This document shows positions 1 to 5,090 of a DNA stretch of 5,392 nucleotides, one piece after another (position 1 is the stretch's first letter; each line of letters starts with the position of its first letter). The notes beneath the pieces are model-generated. The model saw nothing but the letters and a program-made list of their open reading frames with translations. It was not told where the DNA came from and did not search any database. This DNA is from CADEEX01 sp040081555. Lineage in GTDB: Bacteria > Acidobacteriota > Vicinamibacteria > Vicinamibacterales > CAVVIG01. The stretch lies in contig JBEBGG010000208.1 in the NCBI GenBank assembly GCA_040081555.1, forward strand, positions 1 through 5,392. Reading direction: 5' to 3'. Position numbers and translations under genes: made by a program.

Positions 1-358
1 CGGCGACCGCCGTGACCCGCCCGTCCGCCAACGGTCTGATGCGTGCGAGGCGCGTCTCGTCAGGGCCGACTATGCCGGTCGTCTGAATCGTCTCAGCGAT
101 GGAGCGCTCCTCCACGGGCGCGTCGGCGAGACCCACCGCGCGCTGGACATCCGGCTCGATCTCGAGCAGCGTCGACGTAGCCGTTGCGGTCTCCTTCGCT
201 TCAGCGGCGCCTTCCCCGGCCTCGCGTTCGACCGACGGACCCGACCGCGACCAGAACACGGCTGCGGCGACCACAAGAGCGATGGCGCCCGCGAGTAGCC
301 ACCACCGGCGGCGCGACGACTCTTGTTGGGTCACAGCACTGAATGTTGCTTGCGGCAT
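1..358 (-). CDS. RND efflux periplasmic adaptor (membrane fusion protein), N-terminal part, runs off the left edge
   Basis: This would be the periplasmic adaptor linking an inner-membrane RND pump to the TolC-type channel encoded just upstream. Seen: an ATG at 358 preceded by AAAGGA about ten bases away, then 119 codons without a stop to the window edge. Residues 1-18 are polar with an RRRWW patch, residues about 19-36 form one membrane-anchor or uncleaved signal segment (LLAGAIALVVAAAVFW), followed by an Ala/Glu-rich linker. From about residue 68 the text reads like the start of the CusB/HlyD-type core: EPDVQRAVGLADAPVEER, then a TTGIVGPDE beta strand, then ARIRPLADGRVTAV, which matches the usual 'h.V.PxxxGxV..v' entry to the barrel-sandwich domain. 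It lies 14 bases after the outer-membrane factor stop, so the two are surely cotranscribed. The C-terminal two thirds are missing only because the window ends. The family is fairly sure; the metal substrate is not determinable. Confidence 0.85.
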   Translation of the reverse strand, partial: MPQATFSAVTQQESSRRRWWLLAGAIALVVAAAVFWSRSGPSVEREAGEGAAEAKETATATSTLLEIEPDVQRAVGLADAPVEERSIAETIQTTGIVGPDETRLARIRPLADGRVTAVA

Positions 359-372
359 CTCGAATCCGTCCT

Positions 373-1737
373 TTACTGGAGAGGGACGCCGATCGCGCGT
401 TCCAGTGCCACGCGCGCCAGCGCCTCCTGTCGAATAGCCTCTGTGTATGCTTTCTGCGTGTCGATCAGGCGCCGCTGCTCAGTAAGCACGTCGAACAAGC
501 GCACTTCACCCGCGGTGTAGCTGGCGCGCAGCACGGTGACGCTTTCCTGGGCCGGCTGAATCACGGTCTTACTGAACACCTCTACGGCCTGTCGCGCAGC
601 GAGGTATCGTCCGTAGGCCCCTCTAATTTCGGCCTCAATACTTCGGGTGATGTGTTGGCGCCGCAGCACCGCCGCCGTCTCGCGCGCGCGGGCCGCCTCG
701 ATCTGCCCCTGGTTGCGGGACAACAGAGGAAGGGTGATGGACAGCCCCCCAAACAACACACGATCGTGGTCGCGCACTTGGGCCAGCGCTCCTGAAGCGG
801 TGAAGCCGAACTGACTGAACGACGACCGAGAGTCCGTATAGCGCACCAGCGCGGCGACGTCTGGTACGCGCTCGGCGCGAGCCAGGCGCACTTCAGCACC
901 ACTTCGCGTCTCCTCCCCGCGGGCCGCTGCTAGGTCGGGACGAGAAGCAAGGCCGCGCTCCAATGCCGCGTCGAGCGTAAGTCCGGCTGGTGGCCGGTCG
1001 CCCTCAGGCTGCAGAGCCAACGGCTCGCTCAGCTCCATGCCGGCGACCACTCGAAGCGCCAGCATCTCCTGCTGCACTTCGCTCGCAAGCAGCAGACGGT
1101 CTGCCTCGAGGCGACCCACTTCCGCCTGAAGGATCATCTGCTCGACACGCGGCGACTCTCCCTCCGACACGCGCCGCTGCGTCACCGCCAAACTCTGCTG
1201 CGTAACTTCGAACTGTTGCGCAACCGCCTCCAGATTGCGTATCGCGGCCATGGCCGCGATATAGCGGTCCTGCAGTTCGGCCCGGAGTGTCCGTTCGCGA
1301 TCAGAAATCTCGAGCCGAGCCAAGTCCAGTCCAGCTCGCCCCACATCGACGCGACGGGCACGCTTGCTGCCCAACTCGAAGACATGGCCGTAGCCCACGC
1401 TGAACTCGCGTTCGCCCGGATTCCCAATCGGGGACCCGCTGCCGAACTCGGTCTCGATCACGGGGTTTGGCCGAAAGCCAGCCTGGCGGAGCAGTCCCTG
1501 GGCCTCAACGGTCCGCTGTCGTGTGGCCATGAGGTCAGCGTTGCGTGAGAGCGCGAGCTGGACCAGCTGATTCACGCTAAGCCCCCCGGCCGGGTCGACG
1601 AACTGGCTGGTTGTCGTCGCTCCCGCTCCTGCGATGGCGCCATTGGCCGGCGACTGCTGGGCCAGGACTACGACACGTGCAGACAAGAACGGAATCGACA
1701 GAACGAGCCCCAGCAGGGGAACTAGTGCGTTACGCAT
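373..1737 (-). CDS. TolC-family outer-membrane factor of an RND metal efflux system (CzcC/CusC-like)
   Basis: A 454-residue outer-membrane channel protein, the usual length for this family, that would form the exit duct of a tripartite efflux pump. Seen: a signal peptide at residues 1 to about 26 (hydrophobic core LVPLLGLVLSIPFL, then LAQQSP) without a lipobox cysteine, so it is probably not lipidated. Two OEP repeats follow. The first starts near residue 52 (GLSVNQLVQLALSRNADL, then FRPNPVIETEFG near 88-99). The second starts near residue 252 (GLTLDAALERGLASRPDLAA). A strongly family-typical LPLLSRNQGQIEAAR box sits at 336-350, with long amphipathic helices to the C-terminus. The reading frame stays open far upstream to 2394, but the ATG at 1737 is chosen because it directly precedes the signal peptide and has AAGG five bases upstream. 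The adaptor gene follows after 14 bases. CzcC-type is favoured over drug-efflux TolC by the RNQG box and the context, but this is inference. Confidence 0.92.
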   Translation of the reverse strand: MRNALVPLLGLVLSIPFLSARVVVLAQQSPANGAIAGAGATTTSQFVDPAGGLSVNQLVQLALSRNADLMATRQRTVEAQGLLRQAGFRPNPVIETEFGSGSPIGNPGEREFSVGYGHVFELGSKRARRVDVGRAGLDLARLEISDRERTLRAELQDRYIAAMAAIRNLEAVAQQFEVTQQSLAVTQRRVSEGESPRVEQMILQAEVGRLEADRLLLASEVQQEMLALRVVAGMELSEPLALQPEGDRPPAGLTLDAALERGLASRPDLAAARGEETRSGAEVRLARAERVPDVAALVRYTDSRSSFSQFGFTASGALAQVRDHDRVLFGGLSITLPLLSRNQGQIEAARARETAAVLRRQHITRSIEAEIRGAYGRYLAARQAVEVFSKTVIQPAQESVTVLRASYTAGEVRLFDVLTEQRRLIDTQKAYTEAIRQEALARVALERAIGVPLQ

Positions 1738-1814
1738 GATGACCTTCAGATAGAAACAGCTACGCCGATTCTCGACAGACCTGCGGACGGAGCACCAGGC
1801 ACTACACGACGGAG

Positions 1815-2123
1815 CTAGAAACGCGGCGGTCGAGAGGAAGTCCGAATCGAGATGTCGGGCGATCGCAACTGCTTCAGCGGGGCCATAGGAACGGGTTCTT
1901 GGGTGACACACAACTCGGGGCGAATGACGTCCACGACTTGCGAGCGGCCAAAGCATTGCCGATCCGCCGCAGGGACCATATCGGAGCCGTGGCCGGCGCC
2001 GATCTGCGTCGCCACTGGTCCGTGCACCGGCTGCGGAACGCAGGACGCAAACCGCGAGGTGTCCGCCAGCAGCCACACGGTCAGCAAGAGAACACCAACC
2101 CGACGCCAACGTGAAGGGATCAT
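1815..2123 (-). CDS. Small exported Cys-containing protein A, unknown function, upstream of the outer-membrane factor
   Basis: A 102-residue protein that I cannot assign to a named family. Seen: a basic start (PSRWRR), a hydrophobic segment at residues 9-20 (VGVLLLTVWLLA), and Cys28 in the context RFASCVPQ, a poor match to a lipobox. A Gly/His stretch follows (GAGHGSD, 42-48), then Cys57 (ADRQCFG), Cys72 (ELCVTQ), and a terminal SRPPRF. The same order of elements occurs in the genes at 2548-2931 and 3426-3713, which suggests one divergent family. It sits 77 bases before the outer-membrane factor on the same strand and is probably cotranscribed with it. The ribosome binding site is weak, and ATG 2123 is the only good start in front of the hydrophobic segment. 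A periplasmic role beside the efflux pump, perhaps metal binding, is inferred from location and cysteines alone. Confidence 0.6.
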   Translation of the reverse strand: MIPSRWRRVGVLLLTVWLLADTSRFASCVPQPVHGPVATQIGAGHGSDMVPAADRQCFGRSQVVDVIRPELCVTQEPVPMAPLKQLRSPDISIRTSSRPPRF

Positions 2124-2183
2124 TCACGGCAGCTCTACGATTCGGCGGCATCGCAAAGACCGAATCGGCCGAGTACGGGCAAC

Positions 2184-2396
2184 TCATGGCTGTCGCGTCC
2201 GCGGCGCGAACTCGCCGTCGGCGGCGCCGCTCACCCCAATGGCCTGTCGCTTTCCCCGTTTGCAGCGCGGAAACAGTTCTTCGGTTCCTGCGACCTTCAC
2301 GAATTCGTCCCCCGTGCGGGGCCGGTCCTGGGCTGCTGCCGCCGTGGCGGACAGCACACACAGAACCGAGGCCGCGGACATCAACGCCTTCCACAT
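2184..2396 (-). CDS. Short secreted protein D of 70 residues, unknown function
   Basis: Function not recognised. Seen: a very good GGAGG ribosome binding site six bases before ATG 2396 and a clean signal peptide (MWKALMSAASVLCVLSATAAAA, cleavage likely before QDRPR). The mature part is only about 48 residues, containing GDEFVKVAGTEELFPRC and a basic KRGKRQ patch with a single Cys45. The C-terminal 17 residues (GVSGAADGEFAPRTRQP) have no visible structure. The other minus-strand frames past residue 40 show nothing clearly homologous-looking, so I do not call a frameshift, although truncation cannot be excluded. It does not share the twin-cysteine and terminal PP layout of its neighbours A, B and C. 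It lies between B (151 bases upstream) and A (60 bases downstream), all on the same strand. The strong ribosome binding site plus signal peptide are the reasons to believe it is real. Confidence 0.6.
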   Translation of the reverse strand: MWKALMSAASVLCVLSATAAAAQDRPRTGDEFVKVAGTEELFPRCKRGKRQAIGVSGAADGEFAPRTRQP

Positions 2397-2402
2397 TCGT
2401 AG

Positions 2403-2407
2403 CCTCC
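2403..2407 (-). promoter_or_regulatory. Ribosome binding site fixing the start of secreted protein D
   Basis: Perfect GGAGG on the minus strand, six bases before ATG 2396. It favours this start over the longer in-frame reading from 2447, whose extra residues precede the signal peptide and are polar and basic. Confidence 0.75.
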
Positions 2408-2439
2408 GGTTGTCCCGGTCAGAGCCGCTGGCCCAGGTC

Positions 2440-2455
2440 GCTGGCAAGGGCCAGC
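2440..2455. other. Small perfect hairpin in the leader of gene D
   Basis: GCTGGC and GCCAGC form a perfect six-base stem around the four-base loop AAGG (plus strand). No T-run follows on either strand, so it is not a convincing intrinsic terminator. It lies 44-59 bases before the start of gene D and could be part of its leader RNA. In GC-rich DNA a stem this short may be chance. Confidence 0.3.
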
Positions 2456-2470
2456 AACCCGGAACCGTGA

Positions 2471-2482
2471 GTCCGTACGGAC
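2471..2482. promoter_or_regulatory. 12-bp perfect palindrome between genes B and D, possible operator
   Basis: GTCCGTACGGAC is self-complementary over all 12 bases and lies in the 151-base gene-free stretch 2397-2547, about 75-86 bases upstream of ATG 2396. It contains CCGTAC, the same half-site as the mer operator at 4350-4365, but without the four-base central spacer. No convincing -35/-10 pair was found around it. An operator role is only a possibility. A second weak repeat, GCGGA/TCCGC at 2497-2501 and 2508-2512, lies nearby. Confidence 0.3.
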
Positions 2483-2547
2483 GTGTTGGTACGCCCGCGG
2501 ATCAACGTCCGCCCGTCATAGGGGCGGCGCCAGAGACCGCGGGTGGT

Positions 2548-2931
2548 TTAAGAGCGGAACTGCGGAGGGTGGTACAGGGCGAGCCGTATTCCTGGACGGT
2601 CCGACGGATGGACGTCAGGAATCGACACCGCTTCCAGGTGTGGCTCGAGGAAAGCGATTGCCACGGGGCTGACGACATGGGCGCAGCAGAAACATGTGTC
2701 GGCCTGCTTGGGCGCAGTCGGCGCTTGCGAACCGTGGTGATCCGCCGCCCAACCATTCGCAGTCGCGCCGGGCCGCAGTTCGTCCTGGCAGCAGACACCC
2801 GTAGTGGCGAGGTCCAATCCCAGCCACAGTATCAGGGCGAATGCGACAGCGCGAACGACGGGAGGGTACCGATAGTGGGCCACGGCCCCGTGAGTATAGC
2901 GCAACGGGCCGTGCCCGCTTCCATCGGCCAT
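2548..2931 (-). CDS. Small exported Cys-rich protein B, unknown function
   Basis: A 127-residue protein, not a family I can name. Seen: a hydrophobic export or anchor segment at about 25-40 (VVRAVAFALILWLGLDL), Cys47-Cys48 right after it (TTGVCCQDE), an ADHHGS motif at 63-68, and a dense CFCCAH cluster at 80-85 (Cys80, Cys82, Cys83, His85). A C-terminal part follows with FLEPHLEAVSIP and a terminal YHPPQFRS. The Cys and His residues could bind soft metals, but that is inference. ATG 2931 is 14 bases after the stop of the DUF5666-like gene and has no good ribosome binding site. A GTG at 2883 would give a more typical signal-peptide length (111 residues), so the start is uncertain. The order of elements matches proteins A (1815-2123) and C (3426-3713). 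The close spacing to its upstream neighbour suggests translational coupling. Confidence 0.65.
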   Translation of the reverse strand: MADGSGHGPLRYTHGAVAHYRYPPVVRAVAFALILWLGLDLATTGVCCQDELRPGATANGWAADHHGSQAPTAPKQADTCFCCAHVVSPVAIAFLEPHLEAVSIPDVHPSDRPGIRLALYHPPQFRS

Positions 2932-2945
2932 GTACCGGAGCGACG

Positions 2946-3302
2946 TCACGGCTTCCTGACGGCCTTCACGACGATGCGGATCTCTGCCGCACGAGGTCCC
3001 TTGTCTGCCGAGGCCCCGTACTTCACGCGCACGCTGTCGTACTGCTGGACCAGGTCGGCCACCACCGCCGGCCGGCCTTCGGCCTTCAGGCGCCCCGTGA
3101 TCGTGCCGACGCCTTTGCCGATGACCTTCGTCGATGAATCCACGAAGAGCGTAAGCGTCTCTGTGCTGGTTTGAATCGTGACGGAGTCGGCGGCCACTGC
3201 GGTGACGCGTCCCGTCGCGTTCTGCGTCGCGGGTGACTGCGCGATGACGGCGGCGTTGGCCGCTACCAGGATCGAAAGAACACGCGTGATGAAAGTTCTC
3301 AT
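2946..3302 (-). CDS. Secreted DUF5666-like small beta-domain protein
   Basis: A 118-residue exported protein of unknown biochemical role. Seen: ATG 3302 behind a perfect GGAGG five bases upstream, and a signal peptide at 1-22 (MRTFITRVLSILVAANAAVIAQS). A compact beta-rich domain follows: NATGRVTAVAADSVTIQT, TLTLFVDSSTKVIGKGVGT, an Ala/Glu-rich connector, and VQQYDSVRVKYGASADKGPRAAEIRIV. The GRVTAV..DSVTI...V...T.V.G pattern is that of the OB-fold-like DUF5666 group of periplasmic proteins. It has no Cys in the mature part, so it is not an obvious soft-metal binder. It lies in the minus-strand series between C (123 bases upstream) and B (14 bases downstream). The coding call is strong because of the ribosome binding site, signal peptide and domain pattern; the family assignment is by resemblance. 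Confidence 0.82.
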   Translation of the reverse strand: MRTFITRVLSILVAANAAVIAQSPATQNATGRVTAVAADSVTIQTSTETLTLFVDSSTKVIGKGVGTITGRLKAEGRPAVVADLVQQYDSVRVKYGASADKGPRAAEIRIVVKAVRKP

Positions 3303-3307
3303 GACAT

Positions 3308-3312
3308 CCTCC
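3308..3312 (-). promoter_or_regulatory. Ribosome binding site fixing the start of the DUF5666-like gene
   Basis: Perfect GGAGG on the minus strand, five bases before ATG 3302. It decides against the longer in-frame reading that begins at 3413, whose extra N-terminal residues would precede the signal peptide. Confidence 0.8.
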
Positions 3313-3333
3313 AAACGCTCTGCTGAACGAGTC

Positions 3334-3394
3334 GCACGACCGGCGTGCAGACACGGCCGCGCGACGCTCGTGGACGAGCGCCGACAGGTCGTGC
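3334..3394. other. Nested inverted repeats between gene C and the DUF5666-like gene
   Basis: GCACGACC at 3334-3341 pairs perfectly with GGTCGTGC at 3387-3394. Inside lies a second perfect stem, CGCTCG at 3365-3370 with CGAGCG at 3375-3380 and loop TGGA. On the minus-strand transcript this would place a branched structure about 32-92 bases before the DUF5666-like start. No T-run follows the stems, so it does not look like a rho-independent terminator. A leader-RNA structure is possible, as is chance pairing in GC-rich DNA. Confidence 0.35.
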
Positions 3395-3425
3395 AAACAC
3401 CAACCAGTCGCACCGATGTGCGGAG

Positions 3426-3713
3426 CTAGGCGTGTCTTGGCGGATGGTCGATGTCGAAGGAGGGGGCTGGAGGGGCGTCGGGTAGTGCGAATGCCTGGTC
3501 GGCGACTAAGACACGCCAGAACGGACCGGCCGGCCCGAGGGGTTCAGTCTGGAAGGGGACGACACAGAGACAGGGCAGCCGTGACTCGTCCTCGTCCGGC
3601 ATATGGGCCGACGAATGACCGGTACGCGCCGACAGGGGGTCGATGCAACCGTCTACGCACCACAGGGCGCTGACCGTGACGGTGAGCAAGACGACGATGG
3701 CGCAGGCCCTCAT
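3426..3713 (-). CDS. Small exported Cys-containing protein C, unknown function
   Basis: A 95-residue protein with no named family that I recognise. Seen: a signal or anchor segment at 1-18 (MRACAIVVLLTVTVSALW) directly followed by a CxxxC pair (Cys19, Cys23: CVDGCIDPL). A His/acid linker with TGHSSAHMPDEDES comes next (31-44), then CLC at 48-50 (LPCLCVVPF), a Pro-rich tail, and a terminal DHPPRHA. The layout parallels proteins A and B. ATG 3713 is chosen because it begins the hydrophobic segment; a TTG at 3755 would add 14 residues but overlaps the putative -35 element. No Shine-Dalgarno sequence precedes 3713, which fits either a leaderless message or a wrong start. It is the first gene of the minus-strand efflux-associated series, 218 bases after the merR stop. 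Cys and His residues hint at metal or redox chemistry in the periplasm, by inference only. Confidence 0.6.
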   Translation of the reverse strand: MRACAIVVLLTVTVSALWCVDGCIDPLSARTGHSSAHMPDEDESRLPCLCVVPFQTEPLGPAGPFWRVLVADQAFALPDAPPAPSFDIDHPPRHA

Positions 3714-3722
3714 CACGAGCGC

Positions 3723-3755
3723 ACTATACACGATCGCCGCGGCGGAGCGAGTCAA
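3723..3755 (-). promoter_or_regulatory. Possible over-spaced promoter of gene C with central palindrome
   Basis: On the minus strand TTGACT (3755-3750) is followed after 21 bases by TATAGT (3728-3723), five of six matches to the -10 consensus. The spacer carries a perfect 10-bp palindrome, CGCCGCGGCG (3744-3735), almost centred. Over-long spacers with a centred dyad are the geometry of MerR-family-activated promoters, which normally have 19-20 bp. The predicted transcript start falls about three bases before ATG 3713. The rest of the gene-free stretch 3714-3931 shows only a 5-bp GTGCC/GGCAC repeat (3772-3790) and no recognisable gene or terminator. Confidence 0.35.
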
Positions 3756-3931
3756 CCAAGGGACAGTTCAGGTGCCACGTGCTTGGGCACAGTGCGCAAC
3801 GGCTTGACTTGAGGACCCACTCCATCGTCCGGATTCAATCGACGGCACCCCGGAACAAGATGGCGATGTCGGTGTCTCGTGCCGCATGAACATGCCGCGG
3901 GACACGGTCGTGGTCCAGTGGGGCGGCGCCG

Positions 3932-4339
3932 TCAACGCTCGTTTAGGGCCGCGATCAAGGGGCAAGTGACGGTCTGCTTCGTCGCACAGCAGTCCGCAAC
4001 AAGTGCCCGAAGCGTTGTCTCGATGCGTCGAAGGTCCCGCAGCTTCGCCCGCACATCGGCCAGTTTCTCCTCGGCCATCACCCGCGCCTCATCGCAGTGG
4101 GTCCCGTCGTCGAGGCGCAGCAGTCCCTTGATCTCCTCCAGGCTGAATCCGAGCCGCTGCGCCGACTTGACGAACTTCACCCGCGCCACGTCGGCATCGC
4201 CGTACCGCCGGATCTGCCCGTGTTGCCGGGTCGGCTTCGGCAGCAAGCCCTTCCGTTGGTAGAACCGGATGGTCTCAACGCTGACGCCCGCGCCGGTTGC
4301 GACGACCCCGATTGAATGGCTGAATTTCTCGTAATTCAT
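3932..4339 (-). CDS. merR: MerR, mercury-responsive transcriptional regulator
   Basis: A 135-residue dimeric regulator that binds the mer operator, represses without mercury and activates merTPA by DNA distortion when Hg(II) binds. Seen: an N-terminal winged helix-turn-helix from about residue 10 (IGVVATGAGVSVETIRFYQR, then KGLLPKP), the wing residues IRRYGDADVARVKFVKSAQ, and the LGFSLEEIKGLL segment. A long dimerisation helix spans about 82-115. The three Hg-binding cysteines are at exactly the Tn501 positions: Cys82 (GTHCDEA), Cys117 (DCC) and Cys126 (TVTCPLI). This set identifies a mercury MerR rather than a zinc, copper or lead relative. It is divergent from merT. Its start codon is five bases from the promoter's -35 hexamer, and its GGAG ribosome binding site (4348-4351) overlaps that hexamer and the edge of the dyad. 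The C-terminus ends a few residues after Cys126, shorter than Tn501 but complete. Confidence 0.97.
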   Translation of the reverse strand: MNYEKFSHSIGVVATGAGVSVETIRFYQRKGLLPKPTRQHGQIRRYGDADVARVKFVKSAQRLGFSLEEIKGLLRLDDGTHCDEARVMAEEKLADVRAKLRDLRRIETTLRALVADCCATKQTVTCPLIAALNER

Positions 4340-4343
4340 GGTG

Positions 4344-4374
4344 TTGACTCCGTACTTAAGTACGGTAATAAGCT
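4344..4374 (+). promoter_or_regulatory. mer operator/promoter (PmerT) with 19-bp spacer
   Basis: TTGACT (4344-4349) and TAAGCT (4369-4374) are separated by 19 bases, the elongated spacing typical of MerR-controlled promoters. The spacer begins with the perfect 16-bp dyad CCGTACTTAAGTACGG (4350-4365), which keeps the CCGTAC and GTACGG arms known from Tn501 with a TTAA centre. MerR bound here should repress, and with Hg(II) should underwind the DNA to align the two hexamers. The ten bases 4368-4377 (ATAAGCTTAT) form a second palindrome over the -10 element. The transcript should start near 4381. Confidence 0.93.
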
Positions 4375-4387
4375 TATCAGGTATGGC

Positions 4388-4392
4388 GGAAG
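4388..4392 (+). promoter_or_regulatory. Ribosome binding site favouring the inner merT start
   Basis: GGAAG lies five bases before ATG 4398. The alternative in-frame ATG at 4383 would sit only about two bases after the expected transcript start and would need leaderless translation. This site is the reason for choosing 4398. Confidence 0.55.
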
Positions 4393-4397
4393 ATCAC

Positions 4398-4760
4398 ATG
4401 GCCGCAGCTGCAGGGGGGACCCCGAACGGGCGGGGGGCACTCGTTGTCGGCGGCGTCGCCGCAGTGCTCGCTTCCGCGTGCTGCCTTGGTCCTCTTGTGC
4501 TGCTCACGGTCGGGATCAGCGGCGCCTGGATTGCGAACCTGACGGCGCTCGAGCCGTATCGACCGTTTCTCATCGGCATCGCCGCCGTGGCGCTCTTGTT
4601 TGCTGGCCGCCGCATCTTCCGTCCGGCCGCAGCGTGCGCGCCTGGCGAGGTCTGCGCTGTGCCAGGGGTGCGCGCGACCTATAAAGTGCTGTTCGGCCTC
4701 GTCGTCGTGTTGTTGCTGGTTGCTCTCGGCTACCCGTGGGTCGTGCCGTATTTCTACTGA
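4398..4760 (+). CDS. merT: MerT, inner-membrane mercuric ion transporter
   Basis: A 120-residue inner-membrane protein that accepts Hg(II) from MerP and passes it to the cytoplasm for MerA. Seen: three hydrophobic segments, about 15-38, 57-70 and 97-117. The first contains the vicinal Cys28-Cys29 pair in ASACCLGPLVLL. The cytoplasmic loop contains Cys80 and Cys86 in ACAPGEVCAVP, and the tail GYPWVVPYFY is typical of the family. The block GAWIANLTALEPYRPFLIG matches Tn501 MerT closely. From ATG 4398 the protein is four residues longer than the usual 116, the difference lying in MAAAAGGTPNGRG. From ATG 4383 it would be 125 residues. It is the first gene of the plus-strand operon, with merP 21 bases downstream. 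All four expected cysteines are present, so it should be functional. Confidence 0.95.
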   Translation: MAAAAGGTPNGRGALVVGGVAAVLASACCLGPLVLLTVGISGAWIANLTALEPYRPFLIGIAAVALLFAGRRIFRPAAACAPGEVCAVPGVRATYKVLFGLVVVLLLVALGYPWVVPYFY

Positions 4761-4781
4761 CCGTGAGAAGGTGAGGAAGAC

Positions 4782-5072
4782 ATGAACAAGATGATCAGTG
4801 CCGTGTTTGCGAGCCTGCTCCTGGCGACTCCGGCGTGGGCCGCGCCCTCGTCCGTGACGTTGTCCGTGGCCAATATGACGTGCGTCACCTGTCCGGTCAC
4901 CGTCAGGATGGCCCTCGGCAAGGTCGATGGCGTGAGCAAGGCGGCCGTTGACTTCGAGAAGAAGGAGGCGGTGGTCACCTTCGACGACGCGAAGACCACG
5001 GTTGCAGCGCTGATCAAGGCCACCACGGATGCTGGCTACCCCTCGTCGGTCAAGCAGGGCCAGAAGCGCTAG
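4782..5072 (+). CDS. merP: MerP, periplasmic mercuric ion-binding protein
   Basis: A 96-residue secreted carrier that captures Hg(II) in the periplasm and hands it to MerT. Seen: a signal peptide at residues 1-20 (hydrophobic core ISAVFASLLLATPAWA, cleavage after AWA), then a single heavy-metal-associated domain of about 70 residues with ferredoxin-like ordering. The metal site is MTCVTCP (Cys34, Cys37); an Asn replaces the usual Gly before the Met. Further family-typical blocks are VDGVSKAAVDFEKKEAVVTF and DAGYPSSVKQ, the latter identical to Tn501 MerP. GAGGA before ATG 4782 is a good ribosome binding site. It follows merT by 21 bases and precedes merA by 18. The last four residues (GQKR) extend slightly past the usual end. 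Confidence 0.96.
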   Translation: MNKMISAVFASLLLATPAWAAPSSVTLSVANMTCVTCPVTVRMALGKVDGVSKAAVDFEKKEAVVTFDDAKTTVAALIKATTDAGYPSSVKQGQKR

Positions 5073-5090
5073 CCGAGAAGGACGGTCTAC

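Noticed and set aside
343..795. A 150-codon plus-strand frame opposite the outer-membrane factor
   Set aside because: It is fully antisense to a clear TolC-family coding region, with no ribosome binding site or domain pattern.
1738..2394. An N-terminal extension of the outer-membrane factor up to 2394 (673 residues in all)
   Set aside because: The extension is Arg-rich and featureless, overlaps genes A and D in another frame, and would bury the signal peptide in the middle of the protein.
1852..3174. A 440-codon open frame on the plus strand across the small-protein region
   Set aside because: It is antisense to A, D, B and the DUF5666-like gene, two of which have perfect GGAGG sites and signal peptides. 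Its translation is Arg/Ser/Thr/Pro-rich without recognisable domains, as expected for an antisense shadow in GC-rich DNA.
2932..3396. An upstream extension of protein B to 3396 (282 residues)
   Set aside because: It overlaps the well-supported DUF5666-like gene in another frame and has a His/Arg-rich composition typical of a shadow reading.
3804..3836. A plus-strand TTGACT in the gene-free gap as a metal-regulated promoter
   Set aside because: No -10 hexamer at 16-21 bases, no centred dyad, and no plus-strand gene downstream before the region antisense to merR.
3881..3900. A possible terminator hairpin after merR (GCAT/ATGC around GAAC, with flanking CCG/CGG)
   Set aside because: Only four contiguous base pairs around the loop, a bulge before the outer pairs, and no T-run after it on the minus strand.
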